64,000 nucleotides of DNA, taken from positions 3,296,501 to 3,360,500 of the forward strand of contig SMMW01000153.1 of assembly GCA_004794655.1 (NCBI GenBank), written 5' to 3'. Position numbers and translations under genes: made by a program. The notes below the pieces were generated by a model, which worked only from the letters and a program-made list of their open reading frames with translations, searched no databases and was not told where the DNA came from. Origin of the DNA: Marisa cornuarietis. Lineage: Eukaryota; Mollusca; Gastropoda; Architaenioglossa; Ampullariidae. This document shows positions 24,001-37,400 of this stretch, in pieces (position 1 is the stretch's first letter; each line of letters begins with the position of its first letter).

Positions 24001-27000
24001 TCTCAGAGCATTTTATTCATGCATTCATTAGCATTTAACCGATGGAATTATACCAAGATTGGGATATTTTCCATACACCAGTAGTGCAGAGAATCCAGTG
24101 GTGCAGTGGATTGTCACTAAGACTTCTGTACACGATTTTTTTCTGTGGCTGTTTTTCTTACTTGCCATAGGTGTTACATATTTTGATGTGTATCATAGTT
24201 ATGTGCATATTTGAAAGGATTTATTTTGAAACTTTACCAGAATAAAGGCATTAAAAAATTAGCAGCATTTTACTGGATATTTCTGTCCACTGTGGCAAAT
24301 TTATGTAGTCATGGCTGCAACGTTAAGCTGCCTGATCTACCTGTGCCATGGGAGAGTGACTGCCAATGCCTTGGACCAGAGTTGGTCTTATTCTGCTGGT
24401 GTCACATAAGCAATGATCATGGACTAGCTGGGTCATTGCTACCTGAGCGAATGTCTTTGTATCATTTCAAGTTGCTCAGTTTAGACTGGCCATATGAACA
24501 CCTAGGGGAAGCGGATAGCCGAGTGGTTAGAGGTCTGAACTGAGAGCAAACCTCCCCTAGTCGACCTAGCTGGCAGGAATGAGTACCTACATCCTTAAAG
24601 GGTTGGGCAAAGTAAGGCAGCAAGGGAGAGGAGATGGTCACTGCCCTCACATACAGCTGGCCTCAAGAAAAGTGAGGTCTCTGATGACCTTTACCTTCAT
24701 GGACACCTGATGATATGACCACCAACTCTAGACATATTTCTCAATTCTATATCATTTTCTTTGTTGCACTGATTGACAGGCCAGTCTGCTTTTTGATATT
24801 TTCTTCCATTTTTCTATTTCTGTTTAGACTTTTACAAAGCTGGTCACATGTTTTCTAACGTAAATTAATATTTGACCACATTGTAATTATGCAATAACGT
24901 GATTATACTCAATTTTAAAACAGTCCCATGTTTTAAAGATAAACTGCAGCACTTTACTGGACATTTCTGACCACTATGGCAGATTATGTATTCATGGCTG
25001 CAACATTAAACTGCCCTGAAATGCCTGGGCAATGGGCGAGTGACCTACCCTCCCCATATCTCCTAGGCCTGCAGTTCCATTCTGCTACTGGGTATAGAAA
25101 CAGTGATCATTGATTGTCTGGACATTTAAATAGTTACCTAACTGTGCTTGTGTACATATACAGTGATCTAATGCTGGAAATAGTGGATAATTATCTGCTT
25201 TTATGTGTGTCTGGGTCGGTAATGAAAGAAAAAACAGTACAATCTGTTTCCTGGATATTAAAATATCAAACATCACTGCATCCTTAGTGTTTGCCAACTG
25301 TCACGTCTTCTTTTGTTTTTGGTCAGTTTTCAAAAGGAGGGGATGAGATTGCATAAATTACCAAAAAGTTCTAGTGTGATGTTTAATAAATTTTGTCTTA
25401 GTTTGTTTTTTATGCACTTTAAAGCATTGAATTATTGAAAGTTTTATTAAACAGAGATGTTTTCTGATACTCAGTAGCCCAAATGGGCAGCAATAATGTG
25501 ATTGTGCCATTCCTTTAAAAAGAAATAATAGTTCAGTCCTTCCTGTTTTTTACTCAGCATCATTTTCACATTAAAGGACCTTCAGATTCAGGCCAGCCTA
25601 TCATACTTAGCAGTCTTTTACTGGTCATCTCTGTTCACTATAGTGGAGTATGTATTCATGGCTACAACATCAAAGCTGCCCCGACCTGCTTGTAATGGGA
25701 TGTAAGGGCTTCTAATGACCTGAGGGCTTGTCCACAGACAAGGTAAGCAGCTGCTACTGGGCCTGGAAACAGTAACCTTGAGGTATGTGACCTAATACTT
25801 TGGAGTCACGAGGCAGCGACATGCTATGTTTGGACATGGAAAGAGGAGAGGCATTTTGCCCTGGAGCTGTGACCAAAAGTGGTGAGGGGGTTGCTTAAAG
25901 TGGCCAAAAAACTGCAGATCAGAATACCCTGAAGGTCACCCTGCTTGAGATGGGGACCACCAGATCATTTGCGGATCGTCCAAACTGTCGTTTTTTACGC
26001 TTGCTGCCCCACATCCCCAAGCTTGGCATGCGGTACAGAGACACCACCGAGGTATCTTAGCCCCCTTCCATAGCAACCGCCTTCGAGGATGTGGTTGGGC
26101 GTATCGCGTGCCCACAGAACGGAAGCTAGGGTCTGCGCGTGACCGGAAGCAGCAGTCGATTGCGAATCGGGCGCTCCGAGGTGCTTTTATGTGTATGGAG
26201 GTGGGGAAAGACCTGGTGTTCTCGGAAGTTAAGTAATCAAGAGGAAGTTCTGCTGGAGGTATCGGTGACATGAGATGCCAAGTTGCTGTATCCATTGCAA
26301 GCAGTCCAAACGGTTGTTGGAACCGACTGGGATCAGAGGTGGCAAGTGGGTTGAAGGAGGCCAGTAATCAGGTTGTATGCAGGGTGTAAGCGGTTTAGCA
26401 AGGACATCATTAAAAGGAGAGAAGTGTAATGGTTAGTACGGTGTGACATCTTTGTCCAGCATCAGGGACAGCAATCTAGCATGTCCCCTTTTTTCTGCTA
26501 ATCGAAAATTTCCCCTTTCATTAAAACAATATTGCTACTGTCTGTTGCTGAGAGTAGTTGGCCTCAGGCGCAGTTAGGAAATGGAAATTCTTAATGGGGA
26601 GAGGGCGAGGGGGGATTTTGTCCCCTCCATTGTCGAAATGCATGCAGCAACGACATCCGTGAAATACAGTTCCGACTCTTTTCGGAGGAAGACGGCACAG
26701 TCGATGATGACTCAGGAGGATTGCGGGTTGACAGTAGGTGCGACGAGAATGGTGAGGAACGGACTGCTCCTATTTAAAAATTTTACAGATGCACGCGCGA
26801 ACGATGAGGGGTGGGGGCATTTAGATGCTAGAAAGTTAGATGTTAGAATTTATTTTTAAATAATCGCAAAAAAATTTCCCCTTCCGTATTATCATCCTTA
26901 AAAACTGATTTATTAATTTGCACACGGATCGGACAAGAGTAATCAGATCTGTTAATCCAAATGCGAAGCTGTCAAGACCTTTTTGGGTATGAGTTAGCTT

Positions 27001-30000
27001 ATTTACCCCACATGCTACCCGCGGAGCATTTCTCTCCAAAGAATCGTTGTCTAGTGACGAGCAAGGACAAGCGTGAATAGGGAAAGACCTTCCCGACACT
27101 GGGGAGGATCAAAGCGAGAAGAATCGCTAACGATTCACCCCCTCCCTCCCTTCCCTATCTCCCCTCTCCCACCCCCGCCTCCGCGTCCCCCCAGCCTTGT
27201 ACTGAGTGCGAAAATGGTTGAAATCCGTCGGTGCTTGCGTGCTGCCAAAGACCTTCAACTCGCGGGTCGTGCATGATGCGGCGGTGAGGATTAAGCTAAT
27301 CTCTCGCCGTCTTCTCGTTGCGGTTAATTTTCTGTACGAGACAAGATTAACGATCAGTGCTATAGGGTTGCCAAAAAATATCAAGGTATGTTTAAAAAAG
27401 AGTTTAGATGGTTGGCGTGTCTTTGTCGTGAACCTAAAAATTATGCTTTCACACCCCTGAGGGACTGAACCCGGGGTGGGTGGGACGTAGAGGGGTAGGG
27501 GGGGAAACAGAAGGCGAGTGTTCTCAGACCTGAAGCGTTTGCGAGTTCCCTCTTCCTGTTCAGTCTCTTGTAGTGGGGGGAACTCGAGAAGTTCCCACAT
27601 TTTTACTTTGAAGTGTAGGAAGCAGCAGGAGGTTGAAAAAGGCCGTGCTTGGCTAGTTGGTTGGTTGACTAACAAGCCAGGAGGACGCGGACGAGGCTGA
27701 TTAAGCCCCGTGGAAAACCTCGAGTCGAGGTGGTAGAATTGTCTCGCCGTGGCTTTGTCTTGAGATGGCGTTGTTTACACCCTTGAGGCCACGTGATCAA
27801 ATGTGGTGGTCTCTGCTGTACAGCAGTGGGTCCAAGCCGCAGGTTTTGTCGGTTTTTCTGTGAGAAGCGAACAAAGTCGGCGAAACGATGGTTTGTCATT
27901 GGTCGATCATAACAGACTTGGCCTAGCAAGCTTTTTCTTGTCGCAACGAACCTCTGGGGGATTAGGGTTGGCGCCAAAATTTGGCTAATTTGCGACTGGT
28001 TAAAAAGCATCTTATATTTGTCATGGTGGTCTATGGTCTGTGTAGATTCATAAGATTCATGCGTCCCTTTCCATATCCGCCACCTTCCTACAACTGAATC
28101 CTTCAAATCTGCACTGAAAACGCACCTCTTCCTTGAGCATTGCTCCTAACAGTCCACACAATGCTCGTCCTTCTTACCCTCCCCCCTTCTGCTCTTGCTA
28201 ATTTTCTCCCCATCTTTCTCTGCAGAATTACTATATTCTCTGTTCCTGTTACTTGGTGCCTTCTTATGTTTTCTATCTTTGTTTTCTGTTTGTCATCAGT
28301 ACTGTCGTTTATTCTTCCGTCCCTCGTCTTCTGTCCATTTAGTCGATGTCTCTTCCCCGTTAAGAGCATGCTCTCTATGAGTGTGAATATGTGCTATAAA
28401 AATATTCGTTTAGATGAACAGATGCACAGTTGCCACATAACAGTCTGCGCCAAAAACAGTAGATTTTTTAATGGTTTTAGAGAAACTTATATGTCGTTAT
28501 ATGAAGGCTACGAAACTCCGCGAAGTCACATTTTCGATTACAACAGGAGGTGGCCACTTGATTGTTTATTTTTGTATTTAAGACGTTTCGGTGAACAACA
28601 ATCAGAAACCAGCGTGTCCGCTTTCACAGCGAACTTCCTTGACCCCTTCTCCCTGCCTCCCAAATCCGTGTCCTCAGAAAAGGAGAGGTCCTGGGAAGAG
28701 AGAATTCCGCAGACTCCCGTAGCATGGCGCCGCGAGGACAGCCCTGAACTCTAATCCCCTCTAATCCGCCGCCATGTTTGAGCTGGCATAGGCCCCGCGG
28801 GGCCCCGTTCGAACAATGACTTCATCTTGCGCCTAGGACCTGAGTTTTGAAGGCTATCGGATCGCATTCAACGCTGGGACAAGAGAAAGATGATCAGTTT
28901 TTACGGGCGATTTGTTTGGACATTCTTTCCTATCTCCCTCCCGCATCCCTCCCCCTTCCAGCACTTTTCCTCTACTCCGCGATGGAGTATGCATACATAA
29001 TCATGCCTTATTACTTGGTTTCTGTTTCGTTTTGGAAAGGCTCTAAGTCTGGTAAGTGTGCGTTACCCCGACGCTGTAGCTGTCGTTATCGAGGCGGTAG
29101 CCATGGACCAAACGCAGTTTAAGGTTGTATTGTGGGCAGTCCTCGGAGGTCAAAGGGTTACCCAGAGATCCACATCTTGCTGACTGGTGTAGGTGTGGAT
29201 CGGTGATAAAACAACCTCAGGGACAGGAAGCTGCATACAGAGCATAACTACCACCCACGTTCAATCTGGAATTGTTTCCTAATGAGGATGAAGTTCGTTT
29301 TGGGGAATTTTTCCTTAATATGAAAGCGCTTCCCTATAACTAAGTTTCGTTCGTGGAAAGACGATACGTTTGAATATCCATTGTGCGTACACAGCTTGGT
29401 CCCGTGTGTGTGTGTGTGTGTTTTGCTATGATTGGAGGCTCTAATATATTAGATTAGTCCTGGCGCAGTGTCCGTGTAAAATAACATTAAATAAACATTA
29501 AAGCAATGCCACAGCAACCATCCCCCGAGAAAGTCTACCAAAATGGTTCCGTGCTTGTTGTATTAAGATCAGCTGCTTCAAACTTCAGTCTTCTGCGAGA
29601 CATAAGTTGTAGTTTGACAGCGAGACAAATTTACATTCTTCGTTGCTGGCCAGACAGGGCGGCGTCACGTGTCGCTTTTTGGACAGGGTCCTTCTTTCCA
29701 GAGTCTTGCACACCTTCTAGTTGAGAGTGCGGTAGGTTTCGCGCCCAGCATCAAACACCCCAGGGACTTCAGCCAGATCTGCTGGAAGCAGAACCTTACC
29801 TCGAAATTAGGTAGGACCGGAAACATGACGGGGTGTCGTCGTTGGAAACAGGGCTAAACCACGGAGGTGGGCTGATAATCTAAAGGTCCGCTTCATGCGA
29901 ACGGTCCACAGTTTATCTTGAAGAGGCCTCGCGAGAGGTAAAGCAAATCCTGGGATAGGAATGGCTGTACCTCTAGTTCACAACTGCACCTGCACGTGGA

Positions 30001-30720
30001 CTTGGTATTTTCCCACCCGACTACAACTTCGAAAGCGCGCGGTTCTCCGTTTTCTAGGTTGGGCGCAACGGTTAGCGCATGTCGCCAATGCAATGAAGGT
30101 TTGATGTCCTGGGTTCAGTTCTCATCTCGGGCACACTTTTCTTTCTCTGCATGTGGCATCTGTTTACAGGGCTGACTGCCTTTGCTGTGATGCAGCCTTA
30201 GTTGCTGGCTCGGCGTTTAACACCAATTCCCGTCCCCCTCCGTTTTCTAGGTGACACAACGCGCGCGCTAATCATCGGCGGTCAGGCCTCTCCAGAGCAC
30301 ACTGCACTCTTGACCTCGTAATATCAGTAGTAGTCGCATCAACAGGCAGTGGCCAGAGGTCCCCTGATAATACGTGTAGTTGACCGCTGGGGCCAGGCCA
30401 CAACTGCTATCGCTCAAGAACTGTAAAGGTATAAAAGTAGTTCCATGACCTTACAGTCGTAGAATGAAGTGTTAAGCGACCCCAGCGATGCTGCTCCTGT
30501 CTTTTCTGCTAACTTATTTTCCCCAAAACCCCAAGGGGGTCAGGTACCCATTCCACAGCTAGGTGATCTACAGGAAGTACACTTCATCACACAGGTATCA
30601 AACCGCTTGTTGTGTGCACGCCTTCCTGTCCAGACGCCGTTTCTTTAATCAGAGAGATCTGTTTGCTCAAACTTCTAAGCTTCCCCAAATCTTTTAAACT
30701 TCGCAATGATTCTGGCACCT

Positions 30721-30757
<37 letters not shown>

Positions 30758-33700
30758 GTATGAACGCAGTTAATATATAAAAATAATCTGGTTCAAGAAG
30801 AAAGTGTTGTGGACTCCGCACGAGCTCCTTCTGGTGAGCTCCGCTCACTCGTGCCGGTGACGACAGTGTATCGTTGGTCCGTGGCTCTCTTCACGCCAGA
30901 CTAGTGAACAGTCAGTGTCAACAGGAAGCAGGAGGTAAAGACAGGATTTGTGTCTTCCTGCCCAGCTGCTCCTTGTGGTCTGCTCCTTTTCCTGTGCAGC
31001 GAGCGACTTGAAGACACCTACCGTTGGTATGGGGTCTTTGAGATTAGAAACAGTTTTGTTTTTTTTAATACGAAGATTCGCGAGTCAAAGAGTACACTGG
31101 TACTCTAAGCTGTACGACCATGACCTGTAAGTTTAGTGTCTCGGGTCACGTGATAATTACAGCCAGACCCGATTGCGGGGTCGGAGGTCAGGGGCTGGAT
31201 GTCTGTGTTATCGGGTGGCTCTGCTGCAAGGGTTCTGCAGAAGAGCCGACAGCATAGTTAATAAGCCGTGGCATGCACAACACGCAGTTAAAGGCGCGAC
31301 TTACCACTTTGGAAGCCTTAAAATCCAAATGTTTGACAGATTCAAAAAAAGGCAAAACAGTGGGGCCGATTGTGTAGCTGTGAGAATGCGATATGCAGGC
31401 GATGTCAACGTGCTGTGTGTGTGAGAGAGAGACGAGAGGCACAACGACAGCAGTGTTGATGTTGCTAGACGGCAGGAGAGAGGACTCCGTAGACGCCAAC
31501 ACATGTTTGCAATTAGCAAGGCCGGTGAAGGGTCACGTGGGCTGCCAGGACTTGCCCGCCTCTGGTGCCTTGCGTGGTTCTGACGGATGTCTCTTTCCTG
31601 CAGATAAATGGATCAAGGCTTCCTTCTCGGGCTTGGTGATAAGGCGTGGAAGAGCACCGAAGCCCGTTAGCGAAGACTTGGGAGGTAGTGGGTGGGGAAG
31701 GGGGAAATAGCACTGTGAAGACACAGCTGTAGTCTCTCCTTGCTCTCTCACTCGTGACAGGCAGGATCCTGTTCTCTTATCTGTTTCATCACGATCTGTT
31801 TGCTAAGAAAGCAATAGATGCTGCCCTGTCGCCATCTCAGCAGTGATATGCGAGCGTTGGGACGTGTGGTGGAGAGAGACTGAAACAAGTGTTACTGTAT
31901 GATTGAAAATGAGTCTTATATCTTCCCAAGAGTTCCCGGGATCTTACAGCCTTGCCGAATTCTAATTTCAGGGACAAGTGTTTTTCTTACAGAGGAAATA
32001 ATATGTCCTCTTTAATTTTTTTTCTTTCTTTCTGAGTTTACTCAGTTTTCCGAGAGAATCTCCACAGGTCTCTGGACACGCGAATCTGATTTTTTAAAAG
32101 AAAATTTTAGGCGGATGGTACCAGACGTGAAGAAGCACCCACTGACAGGTCCACGGACCGTTTATGTATTCAGATACAGTAAGAACAGAAAGACTAACGG
32201 CAGCGCTGACAAATCACTCGTTTAGTGGGGGAAGCTTGAGGGTAGGCGCAGCCAGCTAGCGCCGTCTCTGTTGCGCTTTTTTGCGAGCATGAAACTTGCT
32301 TCAGATTAAGGCTGCTCGATACGTTTCCAATTTTCTTCTATTCCTAAACATTTACTGAATTTATGATACTTTTGGAAGAGATCAGTTGTGTAGTGAGAGG
32401 GAAGGACGCCAAAAGCCAATTTACTTTTTATTTTTACAGCTTTACGGTAGTCCGTAATTTTTATTTTTAACTATTGACAGTCTTCTAAAGTCCCATAAAC
32501 ACCTCAGTTGTTTTTTTTAATTTTATTATTTCTCGATGTTCTTGAAATTGCAGATGATCTAAGAAGTATTAGTAATGAAGAAAATTCTCTTCGTATTAAC
32601 GCTGAAGGCGTGGGATTAGACGGAAATCTACTTAACATTTTTAATGTTTTGACTTTTTCCCTACAGTATTGATTCCAGTGATTAATTAGATACTTCTTTC
32701 ATACGAAATCTTTTGGGTGACACTATCGGAGCTTTATGTAAAAAGAATGAAATAGTTCGTCCATAGTATAGAACTATAGATTGTTGGGGAATGGAAAGAA
32801 ATAGGGTGGAAAAAAACTCTGGGATGCATTTCTGCGTTTTAATTGTACTTTTTTTAAGGTCTTCCTGTAGATTTTGGTCGTAAGGATGCAGAGGTACTGT
32901 ATTGCAGTTCAAATGCAATCCATTAAAACGTGTTTCAAGGAATAAGGTTGTTTGCGTTTCTAGATCTTTGTGTTCTGCGGCTCATTTATCTAGTGAAGGT
33001 TATCGCGCTTGTACAGATTAAAAAAGCAGCGCATGCATTAAAAATAATAGAATTCATCCAAAACATACCCTAATTCAAAAACTGGACAGTTCTTTGTCGA
33101 CAAGTGCCTGGAATTTTGTGTTGCTGTGAAAGCAACAAAATGGTGATGACCGTAGCTCTAAAACGGACTGTAAAGGAGAATCGGAAAAGATCAGTGCCTG
33201 GCTTAGTCCAGCGCGTGCGCGTCGTAAGTTATCTGTTCTCTTTTAAGTTACGTTATCTTTTCTCCATCGTCTCTGATGTTCTCGAACTTGTAAAACAGAA
33301 GTGGCATTTATTGCCATGCGTAGCATTACTCAGACCGGATGCTGCCTGGGTAAGACGACGCGCATGTGCAGAGGGGCCTTAGCGTTGTGTCCCCTTTGCT
33401 AGTCATGTGAGCGGAAGCGCTGCAGTTACTCCAGTCTTGTCTATCCTCAATCCTTGCTCTGGTTTTAAGATTTGTGTAAATCAGACCAGCTCACATGCAA
33501 ACGCACGTGCCCTTTTAGGCCTTCCTTGTATTCTTGCAACCCACCACCCTCCCGTACCTTTTGACAATTCCGGCCTTAATTTTCAGTCTTAGTTTTCGGC
33601 TTCAGCCGTATGTCTGGTTAGCGCAAACCTGCGCGTTTGTCAAAACGGTCTCCTCGGTGAAGATGTCAGTTTTCTCACGTATCTGCGCGCCAGTTCCAGC

Positions 33701-34431
33701 TCTTATGCACACGTCACCTAAAACAACTGTCCGCAGTTTCAGATGCTGCAGAACTTTTGCATCTTTATTTTGCGCTGGTTGCACCCATACGTGCTCACTT
33801 ACGTGAAAGTAAGTAGGTGATAGGAAAATAATAGGAACACTTTAATACGCTCTCTCCCCCAACCTCCATTTCTTCGAAAGCTGTTGATTAGATCACGCAG
33901 TGACATCACTTCTCTCTCTCCCTTTTCCTGACTTCCTCTAAAGGTTGTCAGTTAGATCATATAAAAAGCACTTAACAGTCATTGTTCTTTCCCTCATGCG
34001 CGCGCTCAAGCGTGCACGCACACACCGACTTACGTAACAAATTCAGTTTCTCTTTCGTACGCACTTACGCTTAGGCTTTACCTAAAACGAAAGTTGCCTT
34101 CATGCACTTACAGACCGTGCGACCCCACCTCCCCATCTCCACCCACCCACCCACACAATTTCCATCGTAAGTGCAGTTGAAGATTCTCACAGGCGCATCT
34201 GAACTTCCGTTTAACCGGTAGCAGAAACTACCCTCAGCTTCTTACCGGACGTAGAGGTCATGCGAAATAATTGACGGGAAATGTCTAGTCACGTTCATTC
34301 TTCCCTTCTGTTTGTCCTTCCATTGTTTAGTTGTTTCGAGGTTTTAAAGTGCCTTGAAGTATTGCTTTACTATGTGGCGCCGATAGGTTTGTGTGAGTGC
34401 TTGCGCACTTATTCTTTTTTTTTAAGTTACT

Positions 34432-34465
<34 letters not shown>

Positions 34466-37400
34466 CAGTTCTTATTTTGTTCTTATTTCCTTTTTCTCAG
34501 CGTTGCTGCTTTCGATTTCTGGCAAGAGGCAAAGATCTTGATTTTTTTTGTTCTTCTAACGTTACCTCACCCAGTGCCGGATTAAGCACTGTGGAGGCCC
34601 ATAGGCAGTCAAAGTTTTGGGGGCCCCGATCCCCGACACATATTGCAATTTGCACAGTTCACCGTCAATTGTTTTCTTAGTTTCTTTCAGTTTAGTTTCT
34701 ATTTTCCATTTCATTGTCAGCCGTGGAGCCGCTAGTAACGTCAATGTTGGTATGTTGTGATACAACCTTATTAGATTATGAATTTAATAAACTTGTCATT
34801 GTGAAAACGTATAATTATAGACTAACAATTTATTCAGAAAGAAAAGAATAAAACGAATTAAAATAGCAACTAAATTAGGCCCTTAGGCAGTCAAACCTTT
34901 GGGGTCCGTAATAAAACATTAAAAATTCTTCTTCCTTAGTTTTCTAGTAGTGAAGTCATTTAAAATACATTGAAAGTCAATATTCTGCAACATGCTGTTT
35001 TCAATGCCCATAATGGCGAGAGAATTCAATCGCTCTTAGGTCATTGACGCTCGATTGGTACCTCTTCTTCTCCGACATTTTGACGGCCCCCTACATCCCC
35101 CCTCTACACCCGCTCCCAGGGTCCAAGGCCCTCAGACTCAGAAATTTTGAATTCCTCCAACTTTTTATCAGCTTTTAATATAAGCTTTTCTCACAAACTT
35201 CATTCTCCTCAGTCAATTTGAGACGCTTGCTAGTCACTCTCATCGACACTGATGTTCCTGCCTTGTCAAATGCTATTTGCCAATAAACAGAAAATCATAG
35301 AAGCATAAATATAACAAAAATTACTGTACTCACCAAACAAACAAAGTGCAGCGTATCTCGGCTTTTCTAGTCTAGAAGACATCGTGCGACAGACAGGAGA
35401 GTGCAGTGTGAACAGATGTTAAACTAAGCGTGTACAGCTTTCTAAAGGTCCACTTGTCCAAGCTTTCTTTGGTCCAAGGACTCTGATTGAAAAGGATGGT
35501 CAAACACACTTCGACCTTACTGCTCATAAAAATGTCAGTCTACACCTCCAATTGCTCCAAACCCCGACCATTTAATTCCCACGAAAGTCCATCCCGTCGA
35601 GTCTATCGAGACTACCCCCTCCCTTTCCCTCTTGTGTTGTCAGCAACAATGTATTCTGGCCCATGGCCGATGGCCGGCATGGGTGGAACTTCTTGTCCAC
35701 TGGCCTCTAAACTAAAACAAGTCCAACATAATTTGCCTCTACCTTGATTGTGGGTGTCAAGACAAGGAACAATTTAATGAAAACGTTCACAAACTAACAC
35801 TTATGTCATAGCACATCTGTAAACTTTTCTTTACCTCCCTTCTTCATCGTGAAACAAATATACGTTACACCAAGCTCCTTAAAAACACATTCAAATATAA
35901 GAATGTGGTTATTCAAAAACAAATGTCGCAGTGTTTGGCATTGATAGCTTCCTCAGACAACTAGCACTGGCTAAGAAAGATTCCGAGGTGGCTTTTGGGG
36001 ACGGATGGTGGGTAGATATTATCTCCTTTTTACCAGGCGCTTCATTGGCAAAGAGCAAAAGAAAGTCTGAGACTGGAAGGAAAGGTAATGACCAGCCGGC
36101 CGATGTGTTATTGCAGGGCGAGCCTGGTACATCTCCGTAGGTCGTCAGATTGTCCCTCTGAAGGTGACACCTTTATAGTAGTCCGAGTCCTCCCCTTTCC
36201 GGTGACATAACATTCCTCCCTACCTCCTACCTGCCCATCTCGACTATCCACATACCGCGCAGACATACCGTCTCTAAACTTAAATTATCTTTCTCGTGCT
36301 AACCCCCTCTTTATCATCCTCCCCCAGCTCCAAACTTCCCGTGACACCACCGTGATCAATTTATAAGCCTAACTATTTGCGGGACAGCAGTTTTTAAAAT
36401 GTTTTTGCAATAATGTGTTCTTTTTTGCTGGTTGCGATAGTATTACAGGATAATATAGTCTCATTGTATCAAGGATCTACTGTGTAGAAACTGTAGACTA
36501 ATGTATTTGTTTTGTAACGGTTAAAGAAAGTCTCAGTGTTGTTTAGTAACTACGAAAAAAGCACCTTAATCTCTCTCGCTTACCGGCTGCAGCGCTAGAG
36601 GTGGGCCCCCATCCTCTCGGTTCACAGAGTGGCCACACATCACTAGACATCAGTAACCTACCTACCTCTTCACTGTTAATTCCGATTTGCTTGCAGGGCC
36701 CGCCCCCTCCCTCCCGTAGTGACACATAAACCCAGTTATCTCAACGCACGAACTTTCTTCTGGACGGTTCACACGCGATAAAATCTTCAGTGTCCAGCGG
36801 CCTTCCGCCTTCAGGCTTGTCCAGCGAGAATATGATACCTCTGACTACACTTCTCACCCCATTTCTGTCTATACAGACTTGAAACTCAACGTCTGCGTGT
36901 GTAATGCTTGGGTGTTCTGTCCTCAGACATTTCTTTAAAAGAAAAAGAAAAGGAGAAGAAGAGGAAGAAAAAAAAATCCACTGACCAAGGCTGGGCCCCC
37001 TTCACAGCCGTGGGCCCGGGTACACCAGACCCCCTGTCCCCCCCCTCTCGTCAGGCCTGTCCGCATTTACGTGTGCATGTGTGTACGCCAATAGTTATGA
37101 CTCAATTCTACAAAAAAATATATCTTTTTATCGCGGGGCCCATAGGCATTGCCTACTTTGCCTTGAGGTTAATCCGGCACTGACCTCACCGGAAGCAATA
37201 AACTTCAATTGTGTGTGCGTGCCTGTGCGTGTGCATTCTTAATCGTGAGCGATTTCGTATAAGAACTTTCGTTAAACAAAATAAATAAATAAAATAAATA
37301 GCAGGAATTGAATCCCAGTCCCCGCGGAGTCGTGGCATCACAAGCACAGCAAAGCAATAACGCCGGGACCAGCCCATCACTGTCATCGTCTGTCACATCA

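Larger units (their letters stand above)
18475..25720 (+). repeat. 11-copy tandem array in intron 1
   Basis: A conserved core of about 65-150 bp recurs at 18475, 19001, 19992, 20669, 21572, 22255, 22743, 23426, 24262, 24946 and 25610. It starts GCAGCACTTTACTGGACATT and includes TTATGTATTCATGGCTGCAA. Spacing is often 664-684 bp (19992-20669, 21572-22255, 22743-23426, 24262-24946, 24946-25610), otherwise 488-991. Outer copies have diverged flanks but keep the core. Most cores translate openly ([18 protein letters not shown]) but the frames close by indels, so coding is not supported. The ends TTGCAGC and GCTGCAA are complementary. Confidence 0.85.

Noticed and set aside
27127..27675. 182-codon minus-strand open frame in the GC-rich part of intron 1
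   Set aside because: Its length fits reduced stop frequency in GC-rich DNA, the composition is Arg/Pro/Gly-biased, and no motif is recognisable.
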